A stretch of DNA of 64,000 nucleotides from Catalinimonas sp038039535 (GCF_038039535.1 NZ_JBBPHP010000039.1:1-64000); one strand, 5' to 3'; positions 42,976-53,353 are shown, counted from the first letter of the stretch. The notes: generated by a model from the letters alone, not told the origin. A program made the numbers and translations.

Positions 42976-45600
42976 TTACTCATTACGCAGGCTCTCTACA
43001 GGATTGGCTAGCGCAGCTTTGATAGATTGAAAACTAACCGTAAGCATAGCAATGACAGTGGCTAACAAACCGGCTGAAGCAAAAACCCACCAGGGCAACT
43101 CCACTCGGTAGGCAAAGCCTTCTAGCCATTTTGATAGCACGTACCAGGCAATCGGAGAAGCCACCAGAAAAGCCACTATTACTAGAGCTAAAAAGTCTTT
43201 AGAAAGTAAGTGTACCAGGCTGCTTTCGGTAGCCCCCAACACTTTACGGATACCAATTTCCTTGGTACGCTGTACAATGGTATAGGAAATGAGGCCAAGC
43301 AGACCCAAACAAGCTATAAAAATAGCCAAGCCTGCGAAACAGATAAAAATCTGCCCAAAACGTACTTCTGACCTATACTGCTTGTTGAATGCTTCGTCCA
43401 AAAAATAGTAATTGAAAGGGCGTTGGGGAGCAATATTCTGCCACTTCTGTTCCAGTGCAGCAATGGTAGAAGAAATATCCTCTGTACCCAGGCTCAAGGA
43501 GAAGAAGCGGGAGCGATTGGGTTCCAGACGAATGCTCATAGGTGCGATCTCTTCCTGCAAAGGCCTGAAATGATAATCTTCCACCACACCGATGATTTCA
43601 CCTTCCACTCCCCACTGTGAGAATCGCTTACCCAATATATCTTCCGGAGAAGTATAACCATAATTTCTTGCAAGAGCTTCATTGACAATGAGTGCCGATG
43701 TATCTGTCAGGAAATCCTGAGAAAAAGCACGGCCTGCTGCCAAAGGCATTTCATAATGTGCCAAAAAATCGTGATCTACATAGAATAAGTTAACATTGCT
43801 GGACTGCATATCACCATCTGGATTTTCTATCTCGGTGTAAGCACCATTGTTACCTTCTCCCGGTACACTGGAGGAAGCGGCAATAGATTTTACCTGGGGA
43901 TGACCTGCCAGCTGCTGCTTAAAAGTCTCTATCTTTTCTTGTATTACATCATCACCCCGAAAATCAATCACCAGCATCTGGTCTTTTTTAAAACCAAGAG
44001 CCTGCTTACGCATATAGTCCAGTTGTATGTATACTACTGCTGTACCTACAATCAGAATGATAGAAATAGCGAACTGAGCTATTACTAATACTTTGCGCAG
44101 CCATATACCTCGCTGACTACTACTAAATCGTCCTTTCAAAATAGCGACTGATTTAAAGCCGGAAAGAACCAATGCCGGATAGAATCCTGCCATAACCCCT
44201 ACTCCTATTGCAACGCTTACGAATAGCGGTAGGTAGTATGTTTGCTGAATCACACTAAGAGCTACAATTTTTCCTGCTAACTGGTTGAATACCGGAAGCA
44301 GTAACTCGCTCCCCAGCAATGCAATGGCAAAAGCCAGCAAACTGAGCAGTAAAGACTCACATAAAAACTGAACTGTTACTTGCCTCCGGATGGCTCCCAC
44401 TACTTTACGGATACCTACTTCTTTGGCTCGCTCAGTAGCTCGGGCAGTTGCCAGGTTCATGAAGTTGATACAGGCAATCAGCAAAATAAATACAGCGATA
44501 ATTGCAAATATTTTTACATTAGTCAGATTACCAGTAATAAAAGCGCCACGCTCAGAAAAGTACACTTGTGATAAGGGTTCTAAAAACAGCGTATAGTTCA
44601 TACCCTCATCGCGATCCTTTTCACTGATATAGTTGTCCAGAAAGTCTGGTAGTTTGCTTTCCAATGTTTTGGGATCAGTTTGCTCTGAGAGCAATATGTA
44701 AGAGGTATTGATAAAATTGCCCCACTGATCAGAAGCTTCAGGGTAAACTTCCTCCAGGCGAGTAGAAAGAGACATGAGAACTTCAAAAGTAAAATGTGAA
44801 TTTTCCGGTACGTTTTCCATAACACCCGTTACCATACAATCATATTCTCCTTCCAGCAGCAAGCGCTGCCCCATCGGGTCTTCATGACCAAAATACTTTT
44901 GAGCAGCATTCTCGGTAAGCACTATGCTGAAAGGAGCTTTCAAGGCAGTTTTTGGGTCTCCTTCAAGCAGAGTGAAGCTAAACACTTCAAAAAAACTTGA
45001 GTCTGCCAGCATGGCCTCGTCTTCCTGAAAAGTTTGATCTTCCCGCTGAAGAAGAAAGCGAGCATCATCAAGACGTACAATCTCTTCCACTTCCGGTAAA
45101 TCAACCTTCATATAAGGAGCCATAGGAGAAGAGGTCTCGCCTACATTTAAAGTCTCAGTTGGTGTTTTAATGTCTGTAACTAGCCGATAAATACGATCAA
45201 CTTTACTGTGAAAGCGGTCATAACTTAGCTCATGCTGAACATAGAGAAAAATCAGGAGGCAGCAAGTCATTCCGATGGCCAGCCCTAGTATGTTAAGGAT
45301 GGAGTAAAATTTATGCTTTGCTAAATTTCTGGTGGCGACTTTGAAGTAATTTCTAAACATAGCATTATGGTTGTTGGTATAATATTTTCTCTTTTGAATA
45401 TAATCAGGGTGCAGAAACATGAACACATTGAGCCAATAAAGCGCTTTGGCTTTCCACAAGCCCTGTTCTTTTACCCTTCGTTGAAATAGTTCATACAAAT
45501 CACCTTCTACCTCATCTGTTAATTCGGTACGACAATACCAGCGTAGAAACCGGGTAGCTCTCATTGGCGGATCAGATTGATATTTTGGTAATTTCGTCAT
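42976..45600 (-). CDS. MacB-like ABC transporter permease with permease-prefix domain
   Basis: An 874-residue protein. Residues 1-80 are a permease-prefix domain (RATRFLRWYCRTELTDEVEGDL, ELFQRRVKEQGLWKAKALYWLNV). Then follow two copies of a MacB periplasmic domain plus FtsX permease core: first TM at HKFYSILNILGLAIGMTCCLL, FtsX segment NFMNLATARATERAKEVGIRKV, and the second half ending LLGLISYTIVQRTKEIGIRKVLGA. No ATPase is adjacent, so it must use a partner elsewhere. The PadR-type gene 4 bases upstream is the standard partner regulator of this kind of permease. Export of peptides or signals across the periplasm is the family theme; the substrate is unknown. Confidence 0.88.
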   Translation of the reverse strand: MTKLPKYQSDPPMRATRFLRWYCRTELTDEVEGDLYELFQRRVKEQGLWKAKALYWLNVFMFLHPDYIQKRKYYTNNHNAMFRNYFKVATRNLAKHKFYSILNILGLAIGMTCCLLIFLYVQHELSYDRFHSKVDRIYRLVTDIKTPTETLNVGETSSPMAPYMKVDLPEVEEIVRLDDARFLLQREDQTFQEDEAMLADSSFFEVFSFTLLEGDPKTALKAPFSIVLTENAAQKYFGHEDPMGQRLLLEGEYDCMVTGVMENVPENSHFTFEVLMSLSTRLEEVYPEASDQWGNFINTSYILLSEQTDPKTLESKLPDFLDNYISEKDRDEGMNYTLFLEPLSQVYFSERGAFITGNLTNVKIFAIIAVFILLIACINFMNLATARATERAKEVGIRKVVGAIRRQVTVQFLCESLLLSLLAFAIALLGSELLLPVFNQLAGKIVALSVIQQTYYLPLFVSVAIGVGVMAGFYPALVLSGFKSVAILKGRFSSSQRGIWLRKVLVIAQFAISIILIVGTAVVYIQLDYMRKQALGFKKDQMLVIDFRGDDVIQEKIETFKQQLAGHPQVKSIAASSSVPGEGNNGAYTEIENPDGDMQSSNVNLFYVDHDFLAHYEMPLAAGRAFSQDFLTDTSALIVNEALARNYGYTSPEDILGKRFSQWGVEGEIIGVVEDYHFRPLQEEIAPMSIRLEPNRSRFFSLSLGTEDISSTIAALEQKWQNIAPQRPFNYYFLDEAFNKQYRSEVRFGQIFICFAGLAIFIACLGLLGLISYTIVQRTKEIGIRKVLGATESSLVHLLSKDFLALVIVAFLVASPIAWYVLSKWLEGFAYRVELPWWVFASAGLLATVIAMLTVSFQSIKAALANPVESLRNE

Positions 45601-45603
45601 CTG

Positions 45604-45942
45604 TTAAATCATTTTTACATCCCATACCACTTTAGGAATAGCGCTCCAAAGTTCGTTACGCATGGTTCTTGCTTCGCGCAAAGCTTCTTTTCCGGAATTG
45701 GTGATGGTAAACAGGCGTTTTTTTCTCCCTCCTCTTTCTTCACTCGCACCTCCCATGTGAGAGTGCAAAAAACCTTTCTGTTCCATCCGCATCAAAGCCT
45801 TATGTACCGAGCTTACCGTTACCTTTCTTCCGGTACGCTTCTCTATTTCATCCGTAATAGCCAGACCGTAAGCATCATCGTAGAGGATACCCACCGTTAG
45901 CAGTACCAGTTCTTCAAATTCACCGAGATGGGTTCCTTTCAT
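45604..45942 (-). CDS. PadR family transcriptional regulator
   Basis: 112 residues from the ATG giving MKGTHLGEFEELVLLTV; an earlier ATG would add 27 residues before the first helix. The winged helix is clear: LYDDAYGLAITDEIEKRTGRKVTVSSVHKALMRMEQKGFL, then the wing ERGGRKKRLFTITNSGKEAL. The class is PadR-s1, usually a repressor of a linked transporter. It precedes the ABC permease with a 3-base gap, the standard pairing of a PadR gene with a permease-prefix ABC gene. Confidence 0.85.
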   Translation of the reverse strand: MKGTHLGEFEELVLLTVGILYDDAYGLAITDEIEKRTGRKVTVSSVHKALMRMEQKGFLHSHMGGASEERGGRKKRLFTITNSGKEALREARTMRNELWSAIPKVVWDVKMI

Positions 45943-46331
45943 ATTTGTTTTGTATATGTCTAACAAATGCAATGAGAATGCCAGTGCCTTATAATCATTG
46001 CAAAGGCATATTATAGGAAACAATACTGTCCGCTAATGATCGTTTGGCGTTCGCTGATGAACACAAATGAAGTTAACAGGTTATGCTAAAGGGTTTATAA
46101 AATCACCTTCAAATGAAGTGGTTTTTACCCTCTCAAAATTTATTTAACTTCACAGCTACTGCAATCCTTTTACCTTATTCTAGCCGTAGCTTTAAAAAAA
46201 CAGAATGCTGAATAATACGTTACACAGAAAAATAAAAGCTTAAACAACACGTAAGTACTATCACTTAAAAATTAATGGAATACCTTTCATTACTGCTCAA
46301 GTGTATTCTCTATTGAACAATATTTTCCAGT
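45943..46331. other. Divergent intergenic region
   Basis: These 389 bases separate the PadR gene and the large sensor kinase gene. No gene is supportable. GTTC/GAAC arms near 46050 could be part of a PadR operator, but they are too short to claim. TACCTTTC about 50 bases before the kinase start is a partial -7 match without a good -33. Confidence 0.4.
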
Positions 46332-49091
46332 ATGCAAGCTGAATCAATGATGGCTGATTTTATGCCCCACGGGCATTGTTACTTTTGGGAGCCTTATATT
46401 CTCTGGTCTCATGCCTTTTCTGACGGAATCATTGCATTAGCCTATATGGTGATTCCTTTTTCTCTCTTTTACATTTTCAATAAGCGAAAAGACTTTACTT
46501 ACAGATGGATGGTAGTCCTCTTTGCCGTATTTATCTTTGGCTGTGGAGTGACCCATATCTTTGATGTAATTAATATCTGGTACCCCATTTACCGCATTGA
46601 TTCTGCGGTACGCATCATTACTGCACTGGCATCAATAGGCACTGCCATTGTATTGATCAAGTTTACTCACAGGATTACCCTGATACCTACCGGAAGGCAA
46701 TGGGCTCAGGTAAATGAAGAACTAAGTGCATCCAATGAAGAGCTGAGCGCAGCAAATGAAGAACTACATGCTGCCAACGAAGAATTGCAGGCAGCAAATG
46801 AAGAGCTTACACTTTTAAACGAGCAGCTATCGGATGCTAAAGAGGAAATACAAAGACTTTCCAAAGAGAAGCTACAGCATAGCCAACAGAAATACCAGGA
46901 CCTTGCCGAAAGTATTTCAGATATCTTTTTTGCCCTTGATGCATCTTTTCACTTCACTCACTGGAACAAAGCCAGTGAAGAGTTTAGTGGAATCAGTGCA
47001 GACTTGGCAGTAGGCAAAAGCATGTATGAGCTGTATCCTCACCTCAGGGATTCTCCTCTTGATCAACTCTATAAAAAGGTAATGCAAACCGGTAGGCCCG
47101 ATAAATTTATTTATGAGCTGGGACCGAAGTACGAAAATCGCGTCCACGAAGTAAATGCTTATCCTACTACAGAGGGAATAAGTGTCATTACCGTAGACAT
47201 CACTTCTTTACAACAGGCACAAAACCAGATTGAGGAACAGAAAAAGCAGCTAGAGCTAGCCCTTTGGGGTGCAGATTTGGGCATATGGGAACGCGACCTG
47301 GTAAATGATACGCTACACTGTGACGATCGCTACCTGCAAATTACCGGAATGAAAAGGGAAGATATGGAAACTAAACTTAGTGATTTCACCAAACGCATCC
47401 ATCCCGAGGATAGGGCCTCTGTCATGGAAAAGTTGAAAACCCATGAAGAAGGCAAAGCCCAATCCTACCGGGAACAGTACCGAATTATAGATCCCTCAGG
47501 ACAGGAAAAACACAAATGGGTGATGAGCAGTGCCAAAATAGTGAAACGCAATCCGGAAGGTAGAGCGTTGCGGATCGTCGGGGTCTTGCAAGACATTACC
47601 GAGATGAAACAGGCTGAAGAAAGCAATCGCTTTTTCAAGTACCTGATAGATCATACTGATGACCCTATTTATTGGATTGACCCCCATAATGATTTTCGTT
47701 TTGTCTATGTGAATGAAGCTGCCTGTCGGCATTATGGGCTTCCGGAAGAAAAGTTGCTCAATATGAGCCTTCCTGAATGGGACCCTACCTTTACTATGGA
47801 AAGGTGCCATTTGCACTGGGAGAGGATCAAAAGAGAAAAATACTTAAACTTTGAGTCCATTCACCGTAATGCAAAGGGCGAAGAGATTCCGGTGGAAATC
47901 AGCACCAACTACCTTAAGTATGGCGATCGGGAGTTTTTTGGTGGGCACTTCAGGAATATCAGCGAGCGGAAAGCACACGAAAATAAAATTATAGAGCTAC
48001 AGCAACGTCTGGAGGGTATCATAGACTCTGCCATGGATGCCATCATCACTACCGATGCAGAACAGCAGATTATGATTTTTAATAAGTCCGCTGAGCAGAT
48101 GTTTGGATATACTGCTCAGCAAATCATTGGGCAGCCGCTTTCCAGACTTATTCCTGAACGCTTTCATTCTTCTCACAGCTCCCACATTCTGGACTTTGGA
48201 GCATCGGGAAAATCCAACCGGAAGATGGGAACCAATCAGTCTGTATTTGGTATAAATTTAATGGGTAAAGAATTTCCTATTGAGGCTTCTATCTCCCAGG
48301 TAAAAGTAGGGACACAAAAATATTTTACTGTGATCATGCGGGATATTACCCAGCGACTGCAAAGAGAGCAACAGGAGAAGGCCCTGAACAAAGAACTGAT
48401 ACAACAAAACGAGCAGTTACAACAATTTGGCTATATTACCTCTCATAACCTCAGAAGTCCGGTGGCTAGTTTGCTGGGCCTGATAGAAGTGATTGACGAA
48501 AATGAAATAAAAGATCCTACTTATGTGCAGGCGCTCCATCGTATCCGGGTAACCGCAGAGAAAATGGATGAAATCATACAGGATCTCAACCAGATTCTAG
48601 AATATCAGAAATCTATCAATGCTCAAAGAGAGTGGGTTAATTTTGAAGATATACTAGAAAGTGTAAAAATATTGATTGCCTCTTCCATCCAAGCTACCAA
48701 TGCTAAAATAACCGCCTCATTTGAAGTAAGTCAGTTATACACTGTAAAAAGTTATTTTCAAAGTATTTTCCATAATCTGCTCTCCAATGCCATTAAATAT
48801 AAAGCCCCCAAACGTGTTCCTGAAATTAGAATTAAAACGAGAAAGGAAAAAAATGATATCATTATTGAGATCAGTGACAATGGTTTAGGGATAGATTTGA
48901 AAAAGAACCGGGAGAAAGTTTTTGGGCTATATAAACGCTTTCATCATCATGTAGAAGGTAAGGGCATAGGGCTTCATCTGGTAAAAACCCAGACCGAAGC
49001 CCTGAATGGTAAAGTAAAAGTAGACAGCCAACTTGGAAAAGGCACAACTTTTACGCTTACGTTGCCTATAGCTGAAGATAAAGAAGGATAA
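46332..49091 (+). CDS. Multi-PAS sensor histidine kinase with ethylene-receptor-like membrane domain
   Basis: A 919-residue kinase. Residues 22-120 form three TM helices matching the ethylene-binding domain: SDGIIALAYMVIPFSLFYIF and FIFGCGVTHIFDV. Asp31, Tyr38, Ile41, Pro42, Ile68, Cys71 and His75 match Arabidopsis ETR1 Asp25, Tyr32, Ile35, Pro36, Ile62, Cys65 and His69 with a constant offset of six. A signalling coiled coil of (A/S)NEEL repeats follows (about 138-170). Four PAS-like regions come next (from about 190, 310, 430 and 560), then the H-box YITSHNLRSPVASLLGL, N-box NLLSNAIKYK and ATP-lid KGIGLHLVKTQ. No response regulator is adjacent. Copper-dependent ethylene sensing is possible; other roles of the domain in bacteria are open. 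Confidence 0.85.
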   Translation: MQAESMMADFMPHGHCYFWEPYILWSHAFSDGIIALAYMVIPFSLFYIFNKRKDFTYRWMVVLFAVFIFGCGVTHIFDVINIWYPIYRIDSAVRIITALASIGTAIVLIKFTHRITLIPTGRQWAQVNEELSASNEELSAANEELHAANEELQAANEELTLLNEQLSDAKEEIQRLSKEKLQHSQQKYQDLAESISDIFFALDASFHFTHWNKASEEFSGISADLAVGKSMYELYPHLRDSPLDQLYKKVMQTGRPDKFIYELGPKYENRVHEVNAYPTTEGISVITVDITSLQQAQNQIEEQKKQLELALWGADLGIWERDLVNDTLHCDDRYLQITGMKREDMETKLSDFTKRIHPEDRASVMEKLKTHEEGKAQSYREQYRIIDPSGQEKHKWVMSSAKIVKRNPEGRALRIVGVLQDITEMKQAEESNRFFKYLIDHTDDPIYWIDPHNDFRFVYVNEAACRHYGLPEEKLLNMSLPEWDPTFTMERCHLHWERIKREKYLNFESIHRNAKGEEIPVEISTNYLKYGDREFFGGHFRNISERKAHENKIIELQQRLEGIIDSAMDAIITTDAEQQIMIFNKSAEQMFGYTAQQIIGQPLSRLIPERFHSSHSSHILDFGASGKSNRKMGTNQSVFGINLMGKEFPIEASISQVKVGTQKYFTVIMRDITQRLQREQQEKALNKELIQQNEQLQQFGYITSHNLRSPVASLLGLIEVIDENEIKDPTYVQALHRIRVTAEKMDEIIQDLNQILEYQKSINAQREWVNFEDILESVKILIASSIQATNAKITASFEVSQLYTVKSYFQSIFHNLLSNAIKYKAPKRVPEIRIKTRKEKNDIIIEISDNGLGIDLKKNREKVFGLYKRFHHHVEGKGIGLHLVKTQTEALNGKVKVDSQLGKGTTFTLTLPIAEDKEG

Positions 49092-49133
49092 GATTTGGAA
49101 ATTAACTCCCAGTAGTTTTATTCCTCTATATCC

Positions 49134-51755
49134 TTACAATTGTATCTGTTGTCTTTCTCTATCTTCCTGCTTAACATATGCTTTGAGTCCCCGAAGACTT
49201 TTGATCTTGCCATCTTCAGGTATACTTACGTTTAAAGTATATTCACCAGTGGCAAAGACGTGAGGAGCAAAACGGTTTCCTTTGATCCGTAGTACATATT
49301 CCGTTTCCTGAGTAGCCTCATTGATTACTTCTACTACCGGATCAGTACCTCCTAATACTTCAATCTCATCCAGATAAGCTACGGCTTTTCTTCCGTAATT
49401 GTCCTGCTGGCTGACAGTAATGGGCCAACCATCGTACTGCCCCTCCGGACTGGCCACAGGATCTATATAACGCGGCCAGCACTCAATCTTCGTCTCGCGT
49501 GCCTGCTTATCAAAAATGATGATGCCGTAACCGGTGCTACGATCGTAAATACGGGCAGGCTCCCGCCCGCTCTGATGCGGATTAGCTACAGCGTGTACTG
49601 TCATCCGGTTACCAAAGCCATCAAAGAAATTGCCGGTATAAGCAGGCTGCCCTTCAAGGGGCTGATGATCTTCCCCAACAGGAGGCCACCAACGGCGGGG
49701 AAAAAGGTTATTTAAAGCAGGCCCCGCAAAGGCAAAACCCGCGTCGCCAAACTCCTCAACGCCATAGTGTACTGTGCTGGCAAGATGCTGATCCCCGGCA
49801 ATGTGCAATGCAAAACATTTGCGTAATGCCCTTACGGCTTTGTCACGGCCTTCCTGTGGCCAGCCATTAGAGTCCATATCGGTGGTAGGCGCATCGCCTT
49901 TTACATACTCTCCTTTTTCGGGCATGGGGAGCCTGGGTACAATACTGTCAATAATACTGCCTTCGGGCAAAGTAGCCACTGTACAAAAATTGGTTTGCGA
50001 AAGTACCGCCTTCATCTGCGCTCCATTGCTCCAGTCACTTCCCCAGTCATCCAGAAACTTGAGCTGACGCTCTCCCAGCAGTTCGGCATCCACATCACGG
50101 TGCTTTTTGATATCAAATTCTCTATTCTGGATAAAGCCGTTGGTCACTTTTGCCTCTTGTGGCAATGCATTTTTTGGGGCCGACTTAAACTTCCGGTCTT
50201 CCAGAATGGCCATACTAACCCCTCCGTAACTCCATCCGGTATAATAGACACCTATACCTCGCTTAACCGGCGTGGGGTCGTAAGGATCGGGTAAATGTCC
50301 TGTTTGCGTGCGCTGCACCATATTTACCCAGGTGACTGGCATTTTGTATCCTCCCTGGTCCTGGGCTACATAACCCCAGCCTTCTTCCGAAGGAGCATGC
50401 TTGCCACCTTCTCCCCATACATTGCCATGGTACACATCATGATCGTCAGGGATACAGGCAGAAGGTATTTCTCTGAAAATATCACGGTACGACCAGCCGA
50501 ACATATACCACTTGCGCAGAAAATCCAGCGTAGCTTTCTCTACCGGAGAAGTCTGTATACCAAAACCACCAGAACTCTCATAGAACTGATCTCCCAGAAA
50601 CACCGCCAGATGAGGCTGATGTTTATTTACATTTACTGTCACTTCCTGGTCAGGGAAGCCGTAGTCAGCATTACAGCTAAATACTACCATTTTCACCTGA
50701 TCGGAGGCAAGAGGTTCTTCAGCGATAGTACCTTCATAAAAATAAGTAGCTGATTCATTTACCAATGGCAAATCCAGCTTTACCCGGTAGGGCATAGCCT
50801 TCTTGTAAGGCCAGTTTTCTATTCTGAATTGAGCGGTTCGCCCCATTGGATCAATACTTCTTTGCTGTATCGTTTTCCACTGCCCTCCTTCCTGTACCTG
50901 TAGTGACACTTCATAACCCTCAATCAATTCTATTGGCGTAAGCTGGGCAGTTAGTTTAAGCGTTTTGTTATGCAAAGTATACTGGGCGAAGCAGACAGGC
51001 CCAAAGCTTTGCTCCGGCTGATAGTTTATTTTTTCTCCTTCAATTTTCCACTGATCAAAAATTACCGAGGGTTCATTTGCGGTATCCCCTTCCGCCTCAG
51101 AGTGTGAAACCAAGGCGATATTACCTTGCAAAGTCTCCGCAGCAATATTATTTACCGTAAGCTCAGCGACATCCCCCTGCTCCTGAGCAGTAGCCGTAAG
51201 AGCAAGGCTATAGCTTTCGCCCTGAGGTGTAGCTTTCAGGTTTAAGAGAATGGGGCGATCCACTGCCGGAACTTCTTCTCCTGTAGTATCGCCAACAAAC
51301 AACTGGCCATCTTTATCAATGCCTACATCCAAACCTTGACCAAACACTGCGGCAGAACGGTAATCTTCAAAAGGCCCCTTGGCTCCTAATCTGAAGCCCG
51401 CATAGCCCTGAGGTGATCCTGAAATATTTTGCATCTCCACAATCACACTGCTGCTAAATGCTGCTTTTTGCTCACCCAATTGGCAGCATAAGTTATGCAA
51501 GGCACGGTTTTTCCCACTTACATTACACACTACTCTTCCTGATTGAAGTTCCCAATCCTGCAAGCGGTTTCCCCAGTATTCCGGACCTACCCACAGCATA
51601 TCCGGCCAGTTTTGCCAGCTACTTTCAAAGGAAGCTTTGCTTTTCATCAGTGCAGCTTTCGTTTCCGTATTTCTGGCTGAGGCTGTACCATTAAAAAATA
51701 CTTTAGGGGTAACAGTAGTGATGGCCAGCGCCTTGACAGCATCTCTTCTTCGCAT
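49134..51755 (-). CDS. PhoD-like phosphatase, large Tat-exported form
   Basis: An 873-residue protein. The N-terminus MRRRDAVKALAITTVTPKVFF is a twin-arginine type signal. Residues about 45-260 form a beta-sandwich-like region (WVGPEYWGNRLQDWEL, GYAGFRLGAKGPFEDY) not found in short PhoD enzymes. The metallophosphatase core follows: MVVFSCNADYGFPDQEV, LAVFLGDQFYESSGGFG, PDDHDVYHGNVWGEGG and LHIAGDQHLASTVHYG. A C-terminal beta domain carries VVEVINEATQETEYVLRIKG. PhoD enzymes are calcium/iron phosphodiesterases of the periplasm; this large form may act on other esters. The sulfatase gene lies 110 bases upstream, suggesting a joint role on charged glycans. Confidence 0.8.
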   Translation of the reverse strand: MRRRDAVKALAITTVTPKVFFNGTASARNTETKAALMKSKASFESSWQNWPDMLWVGPEYWGNRLQDWELQSGRVVCNVSGKNRALHNLCCQLGEQKAAFSSSVIVEMQNISGSPQGYAGFRLGAKGPFEDYRSAAVFGQGLDVGIDKDGQLFVGDTTGEEVPAVDRPILLNLKATPQGESYSLALTATAQEQGDVAELTVNNIAAETLQGNIALVSHSEAEGDTANEPSVIFDQWKIEGEKINYQPEQSFGPVCFAQYTLHNKTLKLTAQLTPIELIEGYEVSLQVQEGGQWKTIQQRSIDPMGRTAQFRIENWPYKKAMPYRVKLDLPLVNESATYFYEGTIAEEPLASDQVKMVVFSCNADYGFPDQEVTVNVNKHQPHLAVFLGDQFYESSGGFGIQTSPVEKATLDFLRKWYMFGWSYRDIFREIPSACIPDDHDVYHGNVWGEGGKHAPSEEGWGYVAQDQGGYKMPVTWVNMVQRTQTGHLPDPYDPTPVKRGIGVYYTGWSYGGVSMAILEDRKFKSAPKNALPQEAKVTNGFIQNREFDIKKHRDVDAELLGERQLKFLDDWGSDWSNGAQMKAVLSQTNFCTVATLPEGSIIDSIVPRLPMPEKGEYVKGDAPTTDMDSNGWPQEGRDKAVRALRKCFALHIAGDQHLASTVHYGVEEFGDAGFAFAGPALNNLFPRRWWPPVGEDHQPLEGQPAYTGNFFDGFGNRMTVHAVANPHQSGREPARIYDRSTGYGIIIFDKQARETKIECWPRYIDPVASPEGQYDGWPITVSQQDNYGRKAVAYLDEIEVLGGTDPVVEVINEATQETEYVLRIKGNRFAPHVFATGEYTLNVSIPEDGKIKSLRGLKAYVKQEDRERQQIQL

Positions 51756-51865
51756 ATTTTAGGTTGTTTATCAGTGTTTATATTTTTCCGAATTAATAAT
51801 TTAAGCAGTCTTTGCTAATCTTTGCTAAAGTTTACAAACCAAAGCCGCTTACACGCATACGCTTT

Positions 51866-53353
51866 TTAATAAAAGGGATGGTCAACTTGTTCCCCTGGCT
51901 CACGAAATACCCAGGGTCTGAACTGCTCCAGCCTTTCTTCCCATTCTTCCAGTGTTCGGGTAGGATAAGTAGCTTCCCAGCCTCCTTCTCTAAAACTTTC
52001 ACTCACTCCTTCATCATTGATGGACTCCCTCCACTGATTTAAGGCTTCCAGCAGTTTTGCTCTGGTCTCCTGATGTGCAGGATCATCTGCCAGATTATTC
52101 AGTTCGTAAGGATCATTTTCCAGATCATACAACTCAAACTCCGGCTTAGTGGCTGCCATAAAGCGTGCCTGCTCAGGAGGCAGCTCGCCTTTCAAATGAA
52201 GGACATTCAGCAGTGCCAAAACGGGATAGCTGTTTTCTTTGTAGCGATTAAACTGGCAGTAAGCTCTTTCCGGCATCAGGTTATGAATTAGCTTAAACTT
52301 ATCAGAACGGATCGCCCGCATGGCATCATGAGTACTGTCCATCTTGTCACGGGCAGCAAATATGTACTCACGTTCACCAACATCTGGTTCAAACAGGTTC
52401 TTACCATGTAAAGGGTGCGAGGATGATGCCCCGGCTACATCCAGTATGGTTTTAGAAATGTCAATCGTCATGACCATATCCTCTGACACTTTACCGGCTT
52501 GTATTTGTCCCGGCCAGCGGGCAATGACAGGTACCTGTATACCGCCATCGTACAAAAACTGCTTGCCTCGTGGCATGCACCGCCCATTGTCTCCAATGAG
52601 AAAAACCAGAGTATTTTCGGCTAAGCCTTCCGCTTCCAGACGATCCAGTACCTCTCCTACCTGGCGATCTACCACCTGCATCGCTTCCAGGCCATTGGCC
52701 CAGTCTCTTTTCGCCAAATCTACCTGCGGATAATAAGGCGGAAGCCTTACCTCACTGATATCTATAGGGTTCAGGGAATCACGCTCCCAACGACGATGCG
52801 TACCAGGAAAAGTGAGCTGCGCAAAAAAGGGCTGTCCTTCCGCTCTTTCGCTCCAATCTTCTCCTTCATACAAATCACCTTCAAAGGTAAAATTGAGATC
52901 AGTTTTTCTGGCCTGCATGAAGCAGGTAAAATAGCCTGCTTCCTTCAAAAGGTGGGTAATTGGTTTGATGCCATGGGGTAAAGGTTTTCTTTCAAAGCCT
53001 GAGCCATCCGTACGGTGCTGACTGGCCCCAATGTAATTCTGATGAAAGCCTGTCATCATAGCGGAACGAGAGGGTGAACAAACCGGGGCGGTACTAAAGG
53101 AATTGGTATAGCGTATACCCTCGGCAGCCAGCTGATCTATATGGGGAGTGCTGACGCCCGGCTCACCATAAGCGGAAAGCTGATATCCCCAGTCTTCCAG
53201 CATGATCCAGACAATATTGGGTGGGGTTTCTTCCTCCTCCGGCGGTTGATTCTGACAACCAAGTGTTATCAAAACCAAACTCAGAAAACCAATAAAGGAT
53301 GTGATTTGAGTAGAAAAGCATTTAGGTAGTTGCATAGAAATAGTGTCAAGCAT
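51866..53353 (-). CDS. Family S1 sulfatase lipoprotein
   Basis: A 495-residue sulfatase with a lipoprotein signal (LVLITLGCQN). The first metal ligands are in PNIVWIMLEDWGYQLSAYGE; the active-site Cys that becomes formylglycine is in TAPVCSPSRSAMMTG (CxPSR). Other motifs are FAQLTFPGTHRRWERD and FLIGDNGRCMPRGKQFLYDGG. The end EFELYDLENDPYELNNLADD is typical of heparan/arylsulfatase-like members. A matching sulfatase-maturating enzyme is needed but not in this window. It is anchored in the periplasm or outer surface and probably removes sulfate from polysaccharide fragments. A second ATG six codons later is an alternative start. Confidence 0.88.
   Translation of the reverse strand: MLDTISMQLPKCFSTQITSFIGFLSLVLITLGCQNQPPEEEETPPNIVWIMLEDWGYQLSAYGEPGVSTPHIDQLAAEGIRYTNSFSTAPVCSPSRSAMMTGFHQNYIGASQHRTDGSGFERKPLPHGIKPITHLLKEAGYFTCFMQARKTDLNFTFEGDLYEGEDWSERAEGQPFFAQLTFPGTHRRWERDSLNPIDISEVRLPPYYPQVDLAKRDWANGLEAMQVVDRQVGEVLDRLEAEGLAENTLVFLIGDNGRCMPRGKQFLYDGGIQVPVIARWPGQIQAGKVSEDMVMTIDISKTILDVAGASSSHPLHGKNLFEPDVGEREYIFAARDKMDSTHDAMRAIRSDKFKLIHNLMPERAYCQFNRYKENSYPVLALLNVLHLKGELPPEQARFMAATKPEFELYDLENDPYELNNLADDPAHQETRAKLLEALNQWRESINDEGVSESFREGGWEATYPTRTLEEWEERLEQFRPWVFREPGEQVDHPFY

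Noticed and set aside
46720..46850. Repeats in the sensor kinase gene as a possible CRISPR-like or mobile repeat
   Set aside because: They are in-frame codon repeats of a coiled coil (NEEL) without spacers.
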